The notes beneath the pieces are model-generated. The model made no database searches. It was not told the origin of the DNA and was given only the letters and a program-made list of their open reading frames with translations. From Solea solea (lineage: Eukaryota > Chordata > Actinopteri > Pleuronectiformes > Soleidae), in assembly GCF_958295425.1 (NCBI RefSeq), contig NC_081144.1, positions 21,366,853 through 21,430,852 of the forward strand: a DNA stretch of 64,000 nt, read 5' to 3'. Within the stretch, counting starts at the first letter, position 1; every line of letters starts with the position of its first letter. Positions 27,501 to 37,171 of this stretch are shown one piece after another. Both the position numbers and the translations under genes were made by a program.

Positions 27501-30393
27501 GGGGAGGCAGGCAGAGTGAGTCGGTCATTTGGGGGTCACACTTTGTGTGGTGTATGTATGTAACTTAAAAAAACTGGAATAAAAAAAACGGGGAGGATCA
27601 GTCACTTCATCGAGAAGTGAGTCGAACCTCGTAATCCTACACTGCTCCCAGATGTCATCAAACTAGTCATTTTGTTGTTTTTCTTTTGACTGAGCGAGAG
27701 AGTGAGAGAGTCCCAGAGCAGCACAAATGACATACTGTGCATTTAAGGCAGTAAATACTGTAGAGTTGAACTGAACTGGCGAGAAAATGATTCTCTCTCC
27801 AAAAGCACCATCAACAAACAGTTCAGAGGAGATCATGAAGCGCTGTGACGTACCAGGATCGGACTTGGAGAACGTGTCTACATCCAGGAGATTCCTGTGG
27901 AAACAGCAAAATTGAAAGAGTAAGTAAACATGTATTCTTTGATTAATTCATGCTTTATTTAAAGCTGCTTCAGTAACGTCTTCTTTAGGCTAACTTTCAG
28001 CAAAGTCCCCAGCACTTCCCTCCTCTCCTCTCGCCATCACTTCCTGAACACGTTTGTCGATATATTCACAAACAAACAGCGTGACCTTCTTCTTTCTTTT
28101 GCGGCGTCCTGGCTCTTGATTACATAACGAGTTGTTGGGAAACAGGAAAAGCTTTTTCTAGATCAGACAGACTGCTAAATATAGATCCATTTAACAGATA
28201 TGTCAGTATTTCACTGACAGCATGCAGCTTTAATTGATTTTTTTTTCTCTTTGCTCTCCTGGGTGTTGCTCAGAAAGTCTCAAATCAGCGTGGGCAGGTT
28301 TAAATTACTCCCAAAATATATTGTTATTATTATTATATTAATATTATTATATTGCTACCAACTGTCTATTCTAAATGCAAGCTATGGTGAGCCAAATTAA
28401 ATACTTAATTTATGACCCAAAGCCTGATGAAAGCGTGATATAGTTGCACTGAATGTATTTCTGTAAGAAATTGTTTGACAGACATTATTATTGACCACAG
28501 GTGTTAGGTTTCAAACTAAAGGCTGTCCTAAATGTGGGGCTAGTGTTCAATAAAAGTCTTAAATATAACTTACTTTGCAGGTGGGGACACACAAAGGAAT
28601 CTGACATGAAGGCAGGATAAAAATAACAAAAGGCCAAAATCTGACAAAGGGGAGGCATGAGGGAAAAGAATGCCTGGAACACGGACGTCACAGGAACAAG
28701 GAGCAAATAACAAACAGAACAGACGCAGCACACGAGAGGGACAATACATGCACAACCGGGTGGGAGCTAACCAGACACAGGTGAGTCCAATCAGGACAGG
28801 TAATTAAAACTGCAGGGGGGCGTGGACAGAGACGCTAAAGCCAGAGGTGACCACACAAGGAGAAAAACAGCAAAGTGGAACAGGAAGTCAACCGCTGCTG
28901 TATCAGCCAGGCATGACGTGACCAGCAGACGAGTCCCAGTCGGGTGAAAGCATGGATAAAGGACGCAGGCTGATCCCAAAAGCCCAAATAACTGGAACAA
29001 CTTTTATTTTATTTACTTAAAAAGTAATACTTGTATATTACTTTTGTATTTCATTGTGTTATCTATTCCTTTATCATAGTCCAGTTAACCTCATCAGAAC
29101 ACCCTCTTATTTTAATAGCCCTATTAGATAAATATTGTTTTTAAAGTATCACTGTTATGCAGCCAGTATGGTTATATATGGGCTGACAATATGGGTCCCA
29201 AGTGGGTCTGTGGTCCCGGAGACCACAGACAGAACAAACTTTGTAACCGATGTGTAATCTTCTAATCCTGAGAAAGCACAGACTAGAGATTCCCAATCCT
29301 GGTCCTCATGGACCCCCGCCCTGCATGTTTTCGATGTTCTCCCTGAGGACCAGAATAGGGAAACACTAGACTAGACAATCCAGCCAAGACGCAGCCAGAC
29401 CACACCTTTGGGGCGTTCAATCCAACCATTTCAGGGAACAGATTCCAGGGATTTGGGATATAACACAGAAACTTGCATGATTTAACATGACTATTAAATG
29501 AAGCCGTCTGTTTGTAACTCTGTCAGAAAGAGGCTTAGAAAAAAAAAAGGTGAAAGGAGGTCATTAAAAATCCCATCTCTGAAGGGTTCTTCTTCTTCTT
29601 CAATGCAGGTAACAAATACAACACAAAACACAACCTCATAATAGAAATATTTTTTTTAATAAAAACTGCTCAACATAATCACAGTTTCAGAACGCAGGCC
29701 CCCCAGAACGTAGTTTGGTACTATTTGGTTTTGTTTGGCGATACGTTGTTTTACATCAGTGAAGATTGTGATGTGTGATTCTGAGTCCCTTCATTTTTTA
29801 TTTAGGCAGTTAATTTGCCACAGTAATGAAAACACTTCTCCTTCATCTAGCCCTGCTTTCGTCTGACTGGGACTCATTGGCGTTGTCAAACTCAGGTGTC
29901 TGCTGCATGGTCACCGATGTCAGGAGGGACCACACAGCGGCAACAGCAGCTACTCATTATTCAGGAGCGGGATGAGAACGCCTGACAAGGCTGACAGTCG
30001 CCACCAGCCAGTATAGCCAACCTTTCACCCACAGCAGCTTGCCATCACCATACCGTCTCTGAATTTATACTTTTTTTTTTGTTTGGTTTAAAACAGCACA
30101 CTGCTTCAATGTGATATAGGTTAGCTGGAGTGAAATATATAAATAAATAAATAAATGAATAAATAAATAGATTCACACCAACTGTCAGCCGAGCCTGTGG
30201 GTGAATACCAGTGAGCTCTGCTGGGGTCAGGATTTTTAATCACCCTAATGCATTGGAGTATTGGAGGTAAGTGATGGGATTAACTGTATTAACATACAGA
30301 ATGTCAACTGTGTGTGTGTGTGTGTGAGAGAGAGAAAGAGGCAGAGGATGTACACATGAATGTCACCTATACAGATAGATGGATGGGTGGATG

Positions 30394-30436
<43 letters not shown>

Positions 30437-30521
30437 CTTACCTGCACGACACAGTAACTTCTATTTTAGTTGCAGGGACTCTGGTGTTGAGAGGATCGAA
30501 TTCCCCGATTGATGCCATCAT
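352..30521 (-). CDS. cpne9: Copine gene, cpne9-like, 5' six coding exons (3' part outside window)
   Basis: Copines are calcium-dependent phospholipid-binding cytosolic proteins with two C2 domains and a vWA-like domain; CPNE9 belongs to the CPNE4-9 group. The joined CDS is complement(352..428, 2544..2583, 4400..4503, 8726..8772, 27854..27894, 30442..30521). All phases match, giving about 128 residues that cover C2A. Visible family signatures are [64 protein letters not shown] and [13 protein letters not shown]. Acidic residues D32, D38, D94 and D104 (numbered from the second ATG) fit C2 calcium loops; N92 replaces the usual aspartate. The NVDS sequence, and an lhfpl4 gene running divergently next door, favour cpne9 over cpne5 or cpne8, although the [13 protein letters not shown] segment looks more like those two. 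C2B and the copine domain lie beyond the left edge. Family membership is near certain; the paralogue assignment is inference. Confidence 0.9.
429..2543. other. cpne9 intron 5
   Basis: This is AT-rich intron. The only structured element I recognise is the short inverted-repeat transposon at 1903-2195. The rest shows no coding or repeat signal. Confidence 0.75.
1903..2195. mobile_element. MITE with terminal inverted repeats and TAA target duplication
   Basis: The left end AGCCTGGCCCACACGAGAAG is mirrored at the right end, whose reverse complement begins AGTCTGCCCCACACTAGAGG. TAA flanks both sides (1900-1902 and 2196-2198). The length is 293 bp with no ORF. A 3-bp TAA target duplication fits PIF/Harbinger-type non-autonomous elements; that class assignment is inference. 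Confidence 0.65.
2544..2583 (-). CDS. cpne9: cpne9 coding exon 5 (C2A loop 3)
   Basis: This 40-nt exon has acceptor TTCTCACAG and donor GTAAGT. It encodes (V)[13 protein letters not shown]. This is the third calcium loop; N92 replaces the first Asp of the D-x-D pair found in most C2 domains, while D94 is kept. It ends in phase 0 directly before DFLGQ of exon 6. Confidence 0.93.
2584..4399. other. cpne9 intron 4
   Basis: This is AT-rich intron. It contains a 102-codon plus-strand open frame at 3480-3788 that matches nothing I recognise. No other feature was seen. Confidence 0.7.
4400..4503 (-). CDS. cpne9: cpne9 coding exon 4 (C2A core)
   Basis: The exon starts after acceptor TTTTGTAG and reads [34 protein letters not shown] and then GT, completed to Val by exon 5. 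The donor is a consensus GTAAGT; choosing it, rather than the GT two bases earlier, is what keeps exon 5 in the VYNVDS frame. Arg66 stands where most copines have Leu (NTLNPDF). Confidence 0.96.
4504..8725. other. cpne9 intron 3
   Basis: This intron contains the 524-bp inverted-repeat element at 6871-7394. The remaining sequence shows no exon or recognisable repeat. Confidence 0.7.
6871..7394. mobile_element. 524-bp MITE-like element with about 55-bp imperfect terminal inverted repeats
   Basis: The left arm runs AGGCCCCCTTTACACCTG ... GTGATCAGATAGCGATCGGA and the reverse complement of the right arm runs AGGCTTCCTTTCCACCTG ... GTGATCAGATTGCAATCGGA. The arms are about 55 bp and imperfect. No transposase is present and no clear target duplication can be read. 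The superfamily is not assigned. Confidence 0.65.
8726..8772 (-). CDS. cpne9: cpne9 coding exon 3
   Basis: This 47-nt exon has acceptor CTTCCAG and donor GTAAGC. With the G carried from exon 2 it encodes [16 protein letters not shown], the copine strand normally written as VVLYTQ...EWRE. It ends in phase 0. It is separated from exon 2 by about 19 kb. Confidence 0.95.
9665..9890 (+). repeat. Teleost dispersed repeat (CTCCCACAGTCC family), plus orientation
   Basis: The run GTATGTTCTCC, CTTCCTCCCACAGTCC, GCAGATTGGGGATTAG, GCCCTGTGATGGACTGGAGA is the order seen in a very common fish interspersed repeat. Other copies in this window lie at 10685-10880, 54009-54260, 54405-54490, 57882-58065 and 60945-61072. 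I do not assign it to a named class. Confidence 0.7.
10685..10880 (-). repeat. Teleost dispersed repeat (CTCCCACAGTCC family), minus orientation
   Basis: The reverse complement follows the order of the 9665-9890 copy: a GGTTTTTCTCCAGG-like start, then CCACAATCCAAATGCAGA, and an AGCTGAGATTGG end. It is strongly diverged. Confidence 0.55.
11211..11244. repeat. Perfect 12-bp inverted repeat (hairpin)
   Basis: TTTTTCATATAC and GTATATGAAAAA are exact reverse complements separated by 10 bases. No gene or terminator context explains it. It may be the centre of a degraded palindromic MITE. Confidence 0.6.
12749..12797 (+). repeat. Retroposon 3' tail with (TGTAA)n
   Basis: GTCGCTTTGGATAAAAGC followed by ATCTGCTAAATGAC and a short ATGTA repeat is the 3' tail shared by many teleost LINE/SINE families. 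The 5' body is not recognisable, so this is likely a 5'-truncated insertion. Confidence 0.6.
13825..14850 (-). mobile_element. Tc1/mariner-like transposon relic, interrupted
   Basis: The left end CACTGCCAGGCCAAAAAAAA is a typical fish Tc1-like terminus preceded by TATA. On the minus strand, 14054 down to 13947 reads [16 protein letters not shown] and ends EKLMQLWT, the C-terminal end of Tc1 transposase including the final acidic residue of the DDE triad. A second block at 14765-14850 reads GGNVLIW ... LGSAMLC with a stop in between, matching the upstream GGSVMIWG segment. The blocks are about 700 bp apart, where roughly 250-300 bp would be expected, so foreign sequence seems to lie between them. 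The middle catalytic Asp segment was not found. The element is dead. Confidence 0.8.
13947..14054 (-). pseudogene. Tc1-like transposase C-terminal fragment
   Basis: Thirty-six codons are open on the minus strand, from the PTENLW motif (family form NPIENLW, with the catalytic Glu) to LWT and a stop. No start codon or upstream domain is attached. It is a relic within the interrupted element. Confidence 0.8.
16598..16990. repeat. Teleost dispersed repeat with GGTTAGGGTTAG core
   Basis: The region starts ACTGACCTTGTTTGCACCAG, passes through a CCTCATTGAGACCAG/CTGGTCCTAATGAGG hairpin and short GGTTAGGGTTAGG and (GGTTAT)n runs, then a block (16830-16985) that is repeated in inverse orientation at 37172-37290. 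It is not telomeric. Confidence 0.6.
20175..20250. repeat. Short dispersed repeat fragment (GGGCTGGGCGGTAAAACGAT)
   Basis: The sequence AGGGCTGGGCGGTAAAACGA followed by ATATGTATCGATATT resembles the terminal part of a widespread fish MITE-like repeat. It directly precedes the SINE-like repeat at 20275-20497. Confidence 0.45.
20275..20497 (-). repeat. tRNA-type SINE-like repeat, minus orientation
   Basis: On the minus strand a B-box-like GGTTGTGGGTTCGATTCC lies at 20463-20446, followed by GGGCAAGACACTTTAACC, GAATGGGTGAATGGCGGG and the tail GTAAAGCGCTATATAAATAC. This order is typical of a common percomorph SINE. The A box is weak. Confidence 0.7.
21938..22146 (+). repeat. tRNA-derived SINE, plus orientation
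   Basis: The head has an A-box-like GTGGCCAAGTGGCC (21945-21958) and a B-box GGTTCAAATCC (21978-21988), followed by GGGGTACCCCTGAGCAAGG, GGCAGCCCACTGCTCC and an AATAAAACTAAATTCTTCTT tail. It is nearly full length. It is not a functional tRNA gene because no cloverleaf closes. Confidence 0.85.
23388..23600. repeat. Dispersed repeat with TA/CA microsatellite
   Basis: TTTAAAGCTGCGGTGCGTAA opens a fish dispersed repeat that is also seen near 40130 and, diverged, at 19795. It runs into a TA/TACA microsatellite at 23459-23532 and then a (TTCTA)n tail at 23574-23590, as left by a retroposon. Confidence 0.55.
24473..24513. repeat. Compound (TA)n(CA)n microsatellite
   Basis: About ten TA units are followed directly by about eleven CA units. 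Confidence 0.9.
27854..27894 (-). CDS. cpne9: cpne9 coding exon 2 (C2A loop 1)
   Basis: This 41-nt exon follows the acceptor TTTCCACAG and ends at the donor GTACGT. It completes Arg26 and encodes [13 protein letters not shown], the first calcium-binding loop of C2A with D32 and D38. It ends in phase 1 (single G), completed as Val by exon 3. Motif and phase both match the copine family. Confidence 0.95.
29171..29217. mobile_element. Solo end of the 31.1-kb MITE family
   Basis: GTTATATATGGGCTGACAAT followed by ATGGGTCCCAAGTGGGT repeats the left arm of the element at 31092-31307 in direct orientation. The opposite arm is missing. Confidence 0.6.
30394..30436. repeat. (GATA)n microsatellite next to the cpne9 exon 1 donor
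   Basis: About ten and a half GATA units stop one base short of the GTAAG donor of cpne9 intron 1 (30441-30437, minus strand). Transcribed from the minus strand the intron begins GTAAGATCTATCTATC. Confidence 0.9.
30442..30521 (-). CDS. cpne9: cpne9 coding exon 1 (start codon)
   Basis: On the minus strand this reads from ATG ATG GCA TCA through ...TKIEVTVSC plus two bases, then the donor GTAAGAT. Two ATGs in tandem (30521-30519 and 30518-30516) could start translation; an in-frame TGA lies three codons before the first. The second ATG is used for residue numbering. The exon ends in phase 2, and the Arg codon of SCRNLLD is completed by exon 2. A (TATC)n tract begins within about 7 bases of the donor, inside intron 1. 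Confidence 0.92.
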
Positions 30522-30908
30522 CTCCACTCAGGGAAAAGAAGAAGAACAAGAAGAAGAAGAAGACGATAAGCGAAGTGATCATTTACAGTCGAGTTGTGTT
30601 TGCAGTAAATCCATTGTCGAGAGTTTGTGCGTTGTTGGTTTTTTTGGTGCTTTTTTTCTGTTTCTGAAGCGGAGAGCAGCGAGAGAGAGAGAGAGCGAGA
30701 GAGAGAGAGAGAGCGAGAGAGAGGGTGATGGCTGAGCCGCGGTGAAAGTTGGTGACACGGATTTAAAGTTCATCCATCGTTCTCGCGCGCTCACGGTGCG
30801 CTCCCCTGATCGGTCCGGTGCCGAGGAGGAGGTGCAAGAGGAGAGAGAGCACGAAGCAAACCAGAGACGCCGTGCTTTCTCGCTCTCTCTCTCTCTCTCT
30901 CTTAGTCC

Positions 30909-30939
<31 letters not shown>

Positions 30940-30960
30940 ACTCTCACTCATTTGCTCACC
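30522..30960 (-). promoter_or_regulatory. cpne9: cpne9 5' UTR/promoter region with GA and CT tracts
   Basis: The sequence upstream of the cpne9 start carries a GA tract (30678-30724) and a CT tract (30880-30935) with a CpG-containing stretch between them. The two tracts are complementary. No clear TATA box can be fixed, and the transcription start is not visible from sequence alone. The open frames across this area are produced by the repeats. Confidence 0.5.
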
Positions 30961-31091
30961 ATTGATATACAGTATGTTGCATTCATTTGAATATTAAATA
31001 AAAAGGTCAAATTAAAAGGAAGCAGAGAAGAGAACTTGCTTCTCTATAAAATAACAAAATGAAACAGCAAGTCAGTGTGGGCCTCATAAGA

Positions 31092-31307
31092 GTTATATAT
31101 GGACTGACAATATGGGTCCCAAGTGGGTTTGTCCATGGTGGCCCACATGTTCTTCATATCTGGGGCCCATGGTACTGAAACCTGTGGGACCTGGATAATT
31201 TACCCACTTTAAACTTAGTAACCAAGTCGCCGGGAAAGGGTACGAAGCGGGCAAATATGGATCTGGCCACCATGGACAAACCCAGTTTGTCAGCCCAATA
31301 TAAATCC
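31092..31307. mobile_element. 216-bp MITE with long inverted arms
   Basis: The inner part of the arms is a perfect 20-bp inverted match: TGGGTTTGTCCATGGTGGCC ending at 31143, and its complement starting at 31265. The outer arms stay similar to the ends. There is no ORF. A partial relative lies at 29171-29217. Confidence 0.75.
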
Positions 31308-34300
31308 CCCTGTCGGCCCCACATTGACATGCTGGCTCAGAAGGTGCTTATCCAACGCTAACAGCACAACCCGAATTAAGTATATGAACAGTTATGCTAC
31401 ATGTATTTACAACCCACATGTCCACCCTCTGTTAAAAATAAAAAAAGAACAGTTTGAAGGCACTATGATCAAAACTGTGTGGCTCCGAAACCACAGAGGG
31501 GTCTTTATTTGGGTCCCCAAACAAATTTGCTTTCATTTGAGATGTATGTGTATATTTTATCAACAACATGTATACGATTCATTCCAATTCATTTTGAAAA
31601 TGATGTTTACCAATTTTCCAATTTACAATGTTACAGATATTGCTGTAAATGTTGTCACAATAGTTTAGCACCATCTTTAAAAAGCAGCTCCCCATATAGA
31701 AAGTATGGAAAACACTGGTTTAGACCACAATTTGTCTATAAAATTAAGTTTCAGTTCATTTTGGAAATAATCTTTCATCAATTTATCAAAATAGATTGAT
31801 GTAATTAGACATTTGCGGGGGTCTCGCTCTGATAATGAGCATGTATGATCATTAAAACCTCATTTACCAGAATAACATGTCCACGCTTCTGTGGAAAACA
31901 CCTATAGATTCACAGAAGGGTTGTGTCTGTTTGCTTATTTGTTCATTTGGGAAAACAAGCTTTTAAAGATCGTTCAGTGTCAGACACAGGGCGGAAGGAG
32001 TGGGTACAGTGTGGCAAGAACAGGAGGAAACAGTGGTAAAAACACACACAAAGACACTGAGTCAGACATGGAAGAGGTGACAACAAACATTCTGAAGGAA
32101 AACACAAACAAAACAGAGACTGTGGAAACTCGAGTGCCCTTAAAGACCTAGAATGAATCATTATGTGCAAAAATAGACCCATCAATGGATGAGTTCAGCG
32201 GAATGTGATTGTATTAGTTCTTCTTTAGCCTTGTCATGCACCAGCAATGACAAATAGATGCGACTCCCGGCTGTTTGTGTGTTTGTGTGTGTGTGTGTGT
32301 GTGTGCGCGCGTTTGCCGCGCGTGCAGATCCACTCAATTTTGCAGCTGATCAGGCAGAAATTGAAATTTTTCATGGCCAGCGAGAGAAATTGGGAGCGAG
32401 GCAAGAACGGAGGAGGGAAATGGAGAAGGAGGAAGAATAGAGAGCCAAAAAAAAATGATGGCAATAAATGAAAGAGTCCAGTAAGAGACAAAACACAGTC
32501 GAGTCATTTACCCAATTTCCACTCTCTCCTCTCCCGATGACCTATAAGAGGATGTAAGATTGGATGATAAAGTGGATACAGGTTTGGAGAACGTGTGTGT
32601 GTGTGTGTGTGGAGAGAGGGGTGGCAGTTAATTACCCAGAGAGGAGAAATCCTGTTTAGTTTCCATTTCAGTGCAGAGCAAAGCAGGTGTGTGACATTTG
32701 GTGAAAACCTCCAGCAGAGCAGTTTCGTACATGTGTGTTAGGTAAATCTGCTGAGTTGAGGACATCAGCTTTTTTGTAAGTGCATGTCTAAACTATATAC
32801 ACTACATTAATAAACTTTCTTCTCCTGAACATCATTTCCTCACTTCTTCAACTTCCCCTTTACGGTTTTAATGCAGCATACCAGCAGTAGCAGTAGTAGT
32901 GATCACAGCTGAGATTGGCACAGCGATCCTGTGCAGGATAAGGAGGGATGTTTTTGTACACTGAAGCACTCGGAATTGTGTTGCCTTATATCAAAAAGTG
33001 CTATATAAATGAAATTTGATTGCTTCACAGACTTTCCTCACCTGATCTCCACAGTTGTTGCTTATATGAGGAGGTGGGGGATCCGAAAAGTGATTATTTG
33101 TCTATGTGATGACCCAACAGGACAACAGTCAGATGTCACCAGTGTTAAACTGCTTTCATTCATTGACTCGAGTGAATTAAATGAATCCTTTTAATTCCAT
33201 CCATCCAGAGTAAGACCCATACACTTTTCATAATAGCTGACTTTGCTTTCAAAAAACGGAAATAAACACCTAACTTTACACCGAACAGGAAGAATGAAAG
33301 TGATGCATGGTTGAGAAACTAGTACTTTGATACAGAATACGAAGGCGAGAGCCTTAATAGATGCATCAGAAATAATGTCCATCTCTCACAAGTACTGTGA
33401 GGTACCAATAGGCAGTATATTTGTAGTATTTGTATACATACGTAAATATTAAAAAGAAGAAAAGACTGAGAAACAGAGAAAGACAGAAAGAAGGTGATGG
33501 AGACGGTAGAGGAAAAACAGGTACACCAAAAACCTGGCAGCTTTAAAGCGCAAAAAAAGTGTATAGGTCATGTCCAAGAGAATAAGTAGAGACAGTAAAT
33601 CAACATTATGGATGCCACCTGTCGTAAAACACCACTAACAATAAACCAACCAGCAACCTGATGGGTTGTTAAACGTGACAGACTGCCTATATGTCAGGGC
33701 GAAACAGCTATTTACCTTTTTACAGCTCCATGCCCGCGCCACGCATCAGCGGCTTCGCTTGGTTTCTTTCACATTTCGGTAAAACAGTGAGACGTTTGCA
33801 GCTTCAGGAAATGACACGTGACAGTCGCTGTCATCAAACACATATTTAAGACAATCTTCAATCCAAGAGGTAGAGAAGTGATTAGTTTAAGTTGTCGTCC
33901 AACTCCAAGTCACTATGTTCTGCCCCAAGATTGGTTGATTAATTGATTGATTGACTGGGCTGAGTCAATCAATCAGTCTATCTGAGTCAGGGAGGCTGTA
34001 GTATAGAGCAAACTATTTATTTTAAAATAGATTATTTATGAAAACTGTACAAAATGTGTCTCTCTATAATAACATGTCCACATGACCTGCATAGACTCTT
34101 TGATAATGGCCCTGAGCTGTGTCACAATCACAACATGTCACATCACAGAGTGCCACGAGTGAGGGAAAAGGTGATTTACGTGACTGTGAATGTGGTATCG
34201 TCGGTGCCAGATGGGCTGCGCTGAGCATTTCAGCTCTGATATTTTCAACTGCTGATCTACTGGGATTTTCTCTGACAGCCATTTCGAGAGTTGACAGATA

Positions 34301-35334
34301 ATGGTCCAAAAAAAAAAAAAAAAGAAGCAAAAAATAACCAGTGAGCTGCAGTTCTCGAGGGAAAACAATGCCTTATTGGTGCCAAAGGGTCAGTCACCAG
34401 ACTGCTTTGAAATAATGGGTTGAACTACTTGTTACAGCCAAAGTAAGAAGAAAACCAGCTCTGAACACACGACAGATCAGTTCTTAAAACGGATGGGCTA
34501 CAGTCACTGCTCCATCTTCATTAGAAGTTATGTGTAGCTCATGATATGACAGGTGAGTTCATGTCTAAATCACCATCAAATGAACATTGAACAACATACT
34601 AGGTTTGGTTTTTTTGATCAGGCGTAAAGCTTGACCTCTGCCTTCACAATACATCACAACTTTACTTATGCAGAACCTTTCATACATGAAACAGCCCAAC
34701 AGATCCTCCTCGGAACAAACATAGAAAAACCAGGGGATAAAAATAGTGGCGTGGCGGTTCACTTTGAAATGCCTTTGATGATGTGACGGCATGTTTGATC
34801 TGCCAGGCTTGTGTCCGAATGCAGCTTGTGATCGGCTGGAGCTGCACACAGAGGAGGCGAGTACAACAGCTGTTCAATAAAGCATCTGAGGCAGAACGTG
34901 TGGGGAGTGCAACCAACGGCGGTGGCGATGTACTCAATGCTCTTCCTCACTTATTTTCGAAGGGTCATAGGTCAGAGAATTCTGATTATTTTCACTCAAA
35001 ACATCCAAACAATACGTCTGCTCGCTCACAACCAATTGTTTTTTTCTTTTCATATTTCAGGCCTTTTCCTTTCAGTGTCAAGGACTGAGCTGCAAATATG
35101 ACAGTCACACACACAGTCATTCTAAAAAGCAGAATGCTCACATCCTTGTAAAATATCTGTATCTGCAATTGAGGGAAAAGTCCATTGCATTAGAGCACTA
35201 GTGCCAAAACGATCCCATTTTTGCTGAAATACCCCCCTCTAGTGTTTAACATGCAACATTGCAACTGTTATGCACAGAAATTGTCTTGACCGCATGGAAA
35301 ATGTTTGTGTATCAGATCCAAGTGCTTCTGGCGT

Positions 35335-35465
35335 TGAGAGAGGCTCAGTGACGGAAAAAACTGTCTTTCATGCAGAAGGTCAGATGTTTGATTCCCAGTT
35401 CCACTATAGTCTACATACCAACGTGTCCAAGACACTTAACCCCATGTTGCTCCTGACAGCATGTA
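35335..35465 (+). repeat. tRNA-derived SINE fragment, plus orientation
   Basis: An A-box-like GGCTCAGTGACGG is followed by a B-box-like GATGTTTGATTCCCAG and then GTCCAAGACACTTAACCCCA, the body of a common fish SINE. The 3' tail is missing. Confidence 0.6.
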
Positions 35466-37171
35466 AATGATATTTAATCGAAAACAGTGCTGCAACTGTA
35501 ACACACTCAGCATCTTCTCATATTAGGGTATCAGTAGCAATGTTTTAAAACTTTTATTTTATTTGACGTGCTGTTTCACCAAAATGTCATAACTTACTTA
35601 GAAGCAGTGAGTTGATGTGGGGCTTTAATCTATCAGATTGTAGAACTCTCATTGCTTTGTTATGAAGGAATCGGCATGAACATTGTCCTCAGATTCATAG
35701 ATTTGTCAAGTAATATATATATATTATTGTCAATAAATCATTTACAAAACCATAATAGCTATTACAGTTGTAGCCAAAAACCTGATCATATTCTCCATGT
35801 CACTCACTTTAAGTCACACTGTTATAGGTGACATGTGACATGTTGCCTCAATACAATAAATATGGATATTTATGGAAATATCACATACACCATTCTGGTG
35901 CAGTAAATAAAATCCAGTGATTTTTTTCAGTCCTTTTTTTTTGCTAGAAATTACTCCAACCAGTAAGTAGTATCCATGTCAATATTATGCAAAGTATTGA
36001 CAGACACACACACTCTTTTTATCATAATTCTGCATAAATCAGAGATGTGTACACACTAGCTGTCATGTGCTTTTTCCTCCCCTGCATACATAAATACATA
36101 ACATCTCATTCTAACCCTTTTCTGTCCAAATTCCACACTGGTAATTCACTCATAATCCAACAGATGGCAGCCAAGGCCAAGCTCTTATGATGAATTGTTC
36201 CACTGAAAAATGGAAACAGGAACAGGAAACACTAATGTTTAATATCACATGAGATTACTGGAATTAAAAAGAAAATCACACAAAAACACCACGATGTCAC
36301 ACAAACATGACAGATTTTACTTTTACAGCTGAATGAATCTGACATTGTTTTGTTCTAAAATCAGCTGGTACCACGTGCCTCTGACTATTTTAATCCACAC
36401 ACACACGCCCAGAAAGTGTCTCTCTTTCCTCAAGGGGCGTGACCTCACTATGATCGAATCTTTCTTCCAGCGACATGTTCTCACTTCAGCAGCTACCTCA
36501 CTCACTCACTCACTCATGTGCACATATGAATTACATGTGTGCACACAGGAGCAGGCACTCACAGCCACACATATACACAGCTTGTCACCCTCCCTGTTGC
36601 TGATAGCACATGACAGGAGGCCTCAGGATGAGGAGAGATGGTGTTGGAGTGTTGGAGAAGTGGAGGGCAAACATACATGTTTGTTTAGACAGCACCCAGA
36701 TGCGGCGCGCACAGCTCAGCCGGCAGATGTGCCAGAAAGAGTGAATTCACTGCATAATTAATCAGACTTCTACATGAGTTTTTCGAGTAGACATGAAAGA
36801 ATGTGTTCAAGGTGTCTTTGTTCTCCTTAAGGCTTTGGTTTACAGCCGGCAGTCCCACATAAACATTATCAAGTAACCACAAAACACAACAGATAAATAA
36901 ATACAGCAATACAATAAACACATTGAAGAGCCATGATGGATTGTGTTTTTTTTAAACACACACCTGAACTGATAGAGGTCATGGAGGTCGTTCTGTACAC
37001 CCCGAAAACACTGTTTTCAGGTGACAACCAGTGTTTATGTTTCAGTGGTGGAAGTTTTCATCACTCTCTTGTCTAATTAGTAAAAAAGCTTGTTGTCCCA
37101 GACTCCTCTCCCCTTTATAAATGGTTGTCATCAAAGTCAAAGCCTAAGTCGTTCTCTCTCCACTGGGCTTG

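Larger units (their letters stand above)
8773..27853. other. cpne9 intron 2 (about 19 kb, repeat-rich)
   Basis: This very long intron sits inside the C2A coding region. It holds dispersed repeats, a Tc1 relic, SINEs and microsatellites, described separately. Short microsatellites not listed elsewhere include TTA repeats at 10192-10220, CA repeats at 24616-24644 and GA repeats at 26494-26530 and 27481-27502. The stretches 17.0-20.1, 22.2-23.4 and 24.7-26.4 kb show nothing I can name. Confidence 0.75.
27895..30441. other. cpne9 intron 1
   Basis: This intron contains an unclassified dispersed repeat (28585-28990), one end of a MITE (29171-29217), a deleted hAT-like palindromic repeat (29288-29371), an (AAAT)n run (30134-30170), a TG run (30311-30328) and the (GATA)n tract that reaches the exon 1 donor. 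No additional exon is seen. Confidence 0.7.

Noticed and set aside
30579..30947. Glu-Arg-rich open frames around the cpne9 promoter
   Set aside because: They are produced by GA/CT dinucleotide tracts that stay open in several frames.
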